Part shown: one piece after another, positions 61,345 to 64,000 of the stretch
Numbering within the stretch: position 1 is the stretch's first letter
Layout: every line of letters begins with the position of its first letter
Assembly: GCA_942490535.1 (NCBI GenBank)
Contig: CALNXQ010000005.1
Location: 1,116,001 to 1,180,000 of the forward strand
Direction of reading: 5' to 3'
DNA from: JAEINY01 sp942490535
GTDB lineage: Bacteria > Bacteroidota > Bacteroidia > Bacteroidales > Marinilabiliaceae
Length of the DNA stretch: 64,000 nt
Made by a program: the position numbers and the translations under genes
The notes under the pieces: generated by a model
What the model was told of the DNA's origin: nothing
The model's input: the letters and a program-made list of their open reading frames with translations, nothing else
The model's database searches: none

Positions 61345-62535
61345 ATGTACGGAAAATATCAGGATTTTCTTGTTAAGGAAATAGAGGCCATCAAAGAGTC
61401 TGGTCTGTATAAGAATGAGCGTATCATTACGACGCCGCAAGGTGCTGAAATCAATGTTCAGGGTGGAGAACCTGTATTGAACTTTTGTGCCAATAATTAC
61501 CTGGGATTATCTTCTCATCCACGCGTGGTGAAAGCAGCTCAAAAAGCACTGGATACGCATGGGTATGGAATGTCTTCAGTGCGTTTCATCTGTGGTACGC
61601 AAGATATCCATAAACAACTGGAAGAAAAGATTGCTGATTTTTTTGGAATGGAAGATACCATTCTTTATGCAGCTTGTTTTGATGCCAATGGTGGGGTGTT
61701 TGAACCCTTATTCACTGCTGAAGATGCCATTATTTCTGATGCCTTGAATCATGCTTCAATCATTGATGGGGTGCGTTTGTGTAAGGCGGTCCGTTATCGT
61801 TATGAGCACGCTAATATGGCGGATTTGGAAGCCCAGTTGGTTGCATCTCAGGCGCAACGTTTCCGTATAATCGTTACGGATGGAGTATTCTCCATGGATG
61901 GGGATATTGCAAAGCTGGATCAGATTTGTGATTTGGCCGATAAATACAATGCCCTGGTCATGGTAGATGACAGTCACTCATCTGGTTTTATCGGAAAAAC
62001 GGGTCGTGGCACCCATGAATATCATAATGTGATGGATCGTGTGGATATCATTACAGGTACGTTGGGTAAAGCTTTGGGTGGTGCAATGGGTGGTTATACT
62101 ACTGGCAAAAAAGAAATTATTGATATTCTGCGTCAACGTTCTCGTCCCTATTTGTTCTCCAATTCATTAGCTCCTGCCATTGTTGGTGCTGCTTTGGAGA
62201 TTTTTGATATGTTGAGCGAATCCACTGAATTACGCGACAAAGTAATTAGCAACGCCCAATATTTCAAAGCTAAAATACAAGATGCCGGGTTTGATATTAA
62301 ACCAACGGAGTCGGCTATTATTGCCTTGATGTTATATGATGCCAAATTATCTCAGGAATTTGCCGCGCGTTTATTGGAAGAAGGCATTTATGTGATCGGG
62401 TTCTATTATCCGGTGGTTCCGAAAGAACAAGCGCGTATCCGCATACAAATCTCTGCAGCGCATGAACAAGCTCATTTAGATAAGGCCATTGAGGCGTTTA
62501 TCAAAATAGGTAAAGAGCTGAAAGTGATTAAGTAG
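61345..62535 (+). CDS. kbl: Glycine C-acetyltransferase (2-amino-3-ketobutyrate CoA ligase)
   Basis: A 396-residue PLP enzyme of the alpha-oxoamine synthase family. It joins glycine and acetyl-CoA, or in reverse splits 2-amino-3-ketobutyrate in threonine breakdown. The front reads NFCANNYLGLSSHP, then the SVRFICGTQDIHKQLE pocket and DDSHSSGFIGKTGRGT. The PLP lysine is Lys242 in TLGKALGGAMGGY, equivalent to Lys244 of the E. coli enzyme. The length is normal. No tdh gene is next to it. Confidence 0.94.
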   Translation: MYGKYQDFLVKEIEAIKESGLYKNERIITTPQGAEINVQGGEPVLNFCANNYLGLSSHPRVVKAAQKALDTHGYGMSSVRFICGTQDIHKQLEEKIADFFGMEDTILYAACFDANGGVFEPLFTAEDAIISDALNHASIIDGVRLCKAVRYRYEHANMADLEAQLVASQAQRFRIIVTDGVFSMDGDIAKLDQICDLADKYNALVMVDDSHSSGFIGKTGRGTHEYHNVMDRVDIITGTLGKALGGAMGGYTTGKKEIIDILRQRSRPYLFSNSLAPAIVGAALEIFDMLSESTELRDKVISNAQYFKAKIQDAGFDIKPTESAIIALMLYDAKLSQEFAARLLEEGIYVIGFYYPVVPKEQARIRIQISAAHEQAHLDKAIEAFIKIGKELKVIK

Positions 62536-62555
62536 GTTTTTAAATTATAGATAGC

Positions 62556-62587
62556 AAAAAGGGGAGCGTAGGTTCCCCTTTTTTTAT
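62556..62587. terminator. Bidirectional terminator between kbl and yccF
   Basis: Stem AAAAAGGGGA/TCCCCTTTTT with an 8-base loop. T-runs lie on both sides, so it serves both converging genes. Confidence 0.9.
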
Positions 62588-62952
62588 CTGATCTCTCGGC
62601 CAAAGGGGGTTAAGGCCACACTGGCCAGTTTGAAATGTTGCTTCGCAAAAGGAATGCCGATGATGGTTATGCCCAGTATAATTCCCCAAAATACATGGGT
62701 GAGAGCAATCCAGATACCTCCTAAAAGTAGCCATAGTACATTCATAAAAGTGGATAAGCATCCGGATGCCTGGGGTTTATAAACGGCTTCGCGGCCGAAT
62801 GGCCAGATCGCCAGTGAACCAAGCTTAAGGGTTTGTAAGCCAAATGGAATACCCACAATGGTGAGCATTATTAGGATGCTGGCCACAAAATATTCAATGG
62901 CGATTATTAAGCCACCAAGCAACAACCAAATTAAATTACCAAGGAATGACAT
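62584..62952 (-). CDS. yccF: YccF-domain inner-membrane protein
   Basis: A 122-residue membrane protein with two copies of the YccF unit. Each has an NxxWLLLGG motif, a hydrophobic helix, a GIPFxxQxxKL or GIPFAKQHFKLA turn, and a Pro-Phe-Gly-Arg end. This matches the DUF307/YccF family, whose function is not known. The length is normal. A minus-strand TACTTTTG box at 62975-62982 could be its -7 element. Confidence 0.92.
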   Translation of the reverse strand: MSFLGNLIWLLLGGLIIAIEYFVASILIMLTIVGIPFGLQTLKLGSLAIWPFGREAVYKPQASGCLSTFMNVLWLLLGGIWIALTHVFWGIILGITIIGIPFAKQHFKLASVALTPFGREIR

Positions 62953-62974
62953 AGCTTTTTTGTTTCGTTTATTT

Positions 62975-63001
62975 CAAAAGTACACTTTTATCCTAATTTT
63001 G
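62975..63001. promoter_or_regulatory. Divergent -7 boxes between yccF and the outer-membrane protein gene
   Basis: TACTTTTG on the minus strand (62982-62975) and TAATTTTG on the plus strand (62994-63001) both fit TAnnTTTG. Neither has a clear TTG at -33, so they are tentative. Confidence 0.4.
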
Positions 63002-63057
63002 GGATTGAATTAATGATTTATAGTTGGAATGACACCAATGATGATAAAAGAATTTCT

Positions 63058-63735
63058 ATGAAGAGGCATGTTTTAGTATTGTTACTTATTATAATTGGTT
63101 GTAGCGGAACCTACGGCCAGAAAAATGTTTGGATGGGCGGAAGTATCGGGTTTTCGTTGCCTAGTAATGTTGGTCGATCCGGTGAGTCGATTGGATTTAA
63201 GAATGTTGCTAAATCAGGATTTCAATTTGCTTATGCCGGACGATGGTTTTATGGTAAGAGGTTAAGTCTTGGTTGGGATGTTGGTTGGCAGTTTCAGGAT
63301 GGGAAAGAGAAATTTTGGGATGTTAATAATTATGGTAATGTTACTAGTACATACAGCACGATTCATTTTTTAGCAGAAGGCAATTATTATTTTAGTCATC
63401 AAGAAATAAAACCCTATTGTGGAATAAGTTTTGGTGCATTCATGTTGTCTAATACCATGACGTTTGATTCGGCTTATACCGGTACGGATGCCGATGCCTC
63501 TGCATCCTATAAAGCGAAACAATGGAAGCCTGGGTTTAAACCTCAAGCCGGGTTGTTAATCAACCTGTCTAGAAGGACTATGTTTGACATTAAAGCCGGC
63601 TTTGTATTGATTCCTAATTTGGAAGAAACGGTGGAAACGGTTTTTGAGAATGGTTGGCCCAAAACGATCATTCAGAATCCACATGGTAATCAGCACCAGT
63701 GGGTCATTAGTATGGGATTGTTATTTTTACTTTAG
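63058..63735 (+). CDS. Outer-membrane beta-barrel protein
   Basis: A 225-residue protein with a signal peptide (1-21, ending TYGQ). The ATG at 63058 was chosen because it starts the signal; the one at 63013 would add 15 polar residues. The mature part has about eight amphipathic strands with aromatic ends (FQFAYAGRWFYGKRLS and IHFLAEGNYYFSH), like small OmpX/OmpA-type barrels. It closes with HQWVISMGLLFLL. No specific family or ligand is clear. Confidence 0.78.
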   Translation: MKRHVLVLLLIIIGCSGTYGQKNVWMGGSIGFSLPSNVGRSGESIGFKNVAKSGFQFAYAGRWFYGKRLSLGWDVGWQFQDGKEKFWDVNNYGNVTSTYSTIHFLAEGNYYFSHQEIKPYCGISFGAFMLSNTMTFDSAYTGTDADASASYKAKQWKPGFKPQAGLLINLSRRTMFDIKAGFVLIPNLEETVETVFENGWPKTIIQNPHGNQHQWVISMGLLFLL

Positions 63736-63891
63736 TCATAAAAAAACATTTAATTTACTAGCGGTATCGCAATTTTGATTATTTTTGAATGTCGGGAAAG
63801 AATATGCTAATTAAGTTTTGACACGCGATTACTATCGTTGTGCAAGTTTAGTATGCAATAAATAGTAGTTCAATTTATCCTGGCAAAATAA

Positions 63892-64000
63892 ATGAGTAAA
63901 TTTTTTTTTGATTTTCATATTCACCCAACGATTAAACCTTTTGGACGCACTGCGGGGCATTTACTAAGGAAAGGTATTCCTGTCTCCAAAGAAGGGTTAG
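63892..64000 (+). CDS. Start of a metal-dependent hydrolase-like gene (partial)
   Basis: The ATG at 63892 opens a frame of 36 codons that runs off the window. It begins MSKFFFDFHIHPTIKPFG. The FDFHIHP phrase is a typical first metal-binding HxH motif of amidohydrolase or renal-dipeptidase-like (M19) enzymes. The rest is missing, so the family cannot be fixed. No in-frame stop occurs before the end. Confidence 0.65.
   Translation, partial: MSKFFFDFHIHPTIKPFGRTAGHLLRKGIPVSKEGL

Overview
The window reads as a chromosome segment of a Bacteroidota bacterium, most likely of the Bacteroidales/Marinilabiliales kind (inference from gene content). The signs are the type IX secretion (T9SS) gene porQ, secreted proteins with T9SS-type C-terminal sorting domains, many lipoproteins with acidic residues after the lipobox cysteine, a TonB receptor with a CarboxypepD_reg-like N-terminus, a DUF4249-type lipoprotein, and promoters of the Bacteroidota TTG-N19-TAnnTTTG form. 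There is no rRNA operon, CRISPR array, prophage or integrase. The one clear mobile element is an insertion sequence at 30340-32083.

Layout. 1-2585: end of an upstream gene, an EamA transporter, a cysteine-cluster protein and porQ. 2840-17776: an accessory block lying between porQ and cmk. It holds a huge M43-type metalloprotease, a membrane-anchored winged-helix (SARP-like) regulator on the opposite strand, an M9 collagenase-like protease, a TonB-dependent receptor and a DUF4249-like lipoprotein. Together these look like a regulated system for secreting proteases and taking up products. 17813-21771: cmk, ispH, pfkA, an iron-sulfur flavoprotein and two DUF2892 membrane proteins. 21876-29927: mostly single genes (a membrane protein with a spermidine-synthase fold, an orphan lipoprotein, a lactonase, DUF523, small lipoproteins). 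30099-32747: a lipoprotein gene split by a recent IS insertion with 16-bp perfect terminal inverted repeats and an 11-bp target duplication; removing the IS restores one reading frame. 32927-41588: a TPR/LRR exported protein, a five-gene lipoprotein operon (34858-40320), a 540-bp region with degenerate repeats and a DUF6261-like gene. 41873-47658: an orphan protein, a T9SS cargo protein, and an alpha/beta hydrolase whose gene overlaps a PAS histidine kinase gene. 48031-55315: purH followed by the cell-shape operon mreB-mreC-mreD-mrdA-rodA. 55552-64000: a KamA-like radical SAM enzyme, GtrA, NDH-2, two tandem tRNA-Asn genes, a PfkB/adenosine-type kinase, kbl, yccF, an outer-membrane protein and the start of a hydrolase gene.

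The most interesting parts are the membrane-tethered SARP-like regulator between two secreted proteases, the hydrolase/PAS-kinase overlap (it recalls the RsbQ-RsbP arrangement), the five-lipoprotein surface operon, and the IS-split lipoprotein gene with a frame-broken transposase. All functional calls come from reading the sequence; no database search was run.
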